NCBI GenBank assembly: GCA_015662785.1
Contig: DQTM01000066.1
Span: 1-6,148 of the forward strand
Origin: Sulfurospirillum arcachonense
GTDB taxonomy: Bacteria; Campylobacterota; Campylobacteria; Campylobacterales; Sulfurospirillaceae
Reading direction: 5' to 3'
Length of the DNA: 6,148 nt
Positions 5,502 through 6,148 of the stretch are shown piece by piece (the first letter of the stretch is position 1; every line of letters begins with the position of its first letter). The translations under genes and the position numbers were made by a program. The notes below the pieces were generated by a model that saw nothing but the letters and a program-made list of their open reading frames with translations, had not been told where the DNA came from and made no database searches.

Positions 5502-6148
5502 GTTTTTTTGAAGTCCTAAAGTTTGAATTTAAAAATATATTTACCAACATACCTATAGTCTTGACTATAATCGGTGGAGTTATACTCTACTCTTTTTTCT
5601 ATCCACAACCTTATGCAAATGAAGTTGTAAAAACACTAAGAGTAAGCGTAGTAGACTTAGACAAAAGTGAGCTTTCAAGAGAACTTATATACTCACTTAA
5701 CGCAACCCCACAGATAAAAGTAGCTAGACAAGACATGAGTAGCAATGACGCTAAACAAGCACTAATAGAGAAAAAAGTAAGTGGTATCATAATTATACCT
5801 GCTCATTTTAAAAGAGATTTGGCTTTACATGTAAGTCCTACTATCGCTATTGGAGCTGATGCGAACTACTTTTTGGTTTATGGTAGCATTGTTGAGGGCG
5901 CTTTTAAAAGCATACTAACCCAATCAGCCGGCATAAAAGTGGCAAATCTACTTTTACAAAACACTCCTTTGCGAACTGCGAAAGAGTCTTTTAGCCCCTA
6001 TTCTCTAAAGACTATCAATCTTTTTAATGTAGATATGAGTTACACTTACTATGTCATTCCAGCAGTTTTTATACTCATACTTCAACAAACCATGCTTATA
6101 GGTTTAGGAATACTTGGTGGATTTTATGCAGAATCTAAAGAAAAATAC
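5498..6148 (+). CDS. ABC-2 type exporter permease (second of pair), 5' part
   Basis: The first 217 codons of a second permease, a diverged paralogue of the gene before it, run off the right edge. They comprise an N-terminal helix at about 18-36, a periplasmic domain with LRVSVVDLDKSELSREL (47-63), which lines up with the same motif in its neighbour, then a second helix from about 184 to 208 and the cytosolic ESKEKY that follows it. YSFFYPQPYANE (31-42) after the first helix is typical of this branch. The ATG overlaps the upstream stop (ATGA at 5498-5501) and has GAGGA seven bases before it, so unlike the first permease it can be initiated on its own. The two are expected to form a heterodimeric membrane domain. 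The usual total length is about 370, so roughly 150 residues are missing only because of the window edge. Confidence 0.9.
   Translation, partial: MSFFEVLKFEFKNIFTNIPIVLTIIGGVILYSFFYPQPYANEVVKTLRVSVVDLDKSELSRELIYSLNATPQIKVARQDMSSNDAKQALIEKKVSGIIIIPAHFKRDLALHVSPTIAIGADANYFLVYGSIVEGAFKSILTQSAGIKVANLLLQNTPLRTAKESFSPYSLKTINLFNVDMSYTYYVIPAVFILILQQTMLIGLGILGGFYAESKEKY

Noticed and set aside
1..6148. CRISPR array, tRNA, rRNA, insertion sequence or toxin-antitoxin pair
   Set aside because: I found no spaced direct repeats, no cloverleaf or CCA end, no transposase-like frame and no terminal inverted repeats. The deletion junctions carry no mobile-element traces.

Overview
The window comes from an AT-rich, gene-dense bacterial genome, most likely a member of the Campylobacterota (Sulfurimonas-like). 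Supporting signs are the low GC content, a KdsA protein of the epsilonproteobacterial type, tightly overlapping genes, and a plus-strand promoter with an extended -10 box but no clear -35 box. The lineage is inferred from protein character, not from a database match.

Left half, minus strand: three genes read leftward from a divergent intergenic region at about 2197-2277. They are a secreted DUF3108-family periplasmic protein (1459-2196), a ten-helix EamA/DMT-type transporter (591-1466), and the first 172 codons of kdsA (1-518), which makes the Kdo-8-phosphate precursor of lipopolysaccharide. The first two genes start at TTG and overlap by 8 bases. The 72 bases before kdsA contain an unexpectedly structured pair of inverted repeats reaching almost to the kdsA start codon.

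Right half, plus strand: a small-conductance mechanosensitive channel of the MscS family (2278-3354) is followed, with a one-base stop/start overlap, by what should be a TolC / HlyD / ABC-2 permease / ABC-2 permease export operon. The two permeases look intact (4380-5501, and 5498 to the window end, where it is cut). The TolC-family gene is reduced to its signal peptide plus its last ~90 residues, in different frames. The HlyD-family gene has lost its start and the first half of its lipoyl/hairpin region. I see three apparent junctions, at about 3426-3434, 3694-3708 and 3772-3781, each at short or low-complexity sequence. The exporter is therefore probably inactive as written, or the sequence is collapsed or misassembled here. 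No ATPase gene is present in the window.

The palindrome TACATGTA occurs six times in 6.1 kb, far above chance, and five of the six copies encode Leu-His-Val. No RNA gene, insertion sequence, CRISPR array or origin is visible, and no stretch over 300 bases lacks a gene. I found no convincing new defence or mobile system. The most noteworthy items are the serially deleted exporter, the structured kdsA leader and the repeated palindrome.
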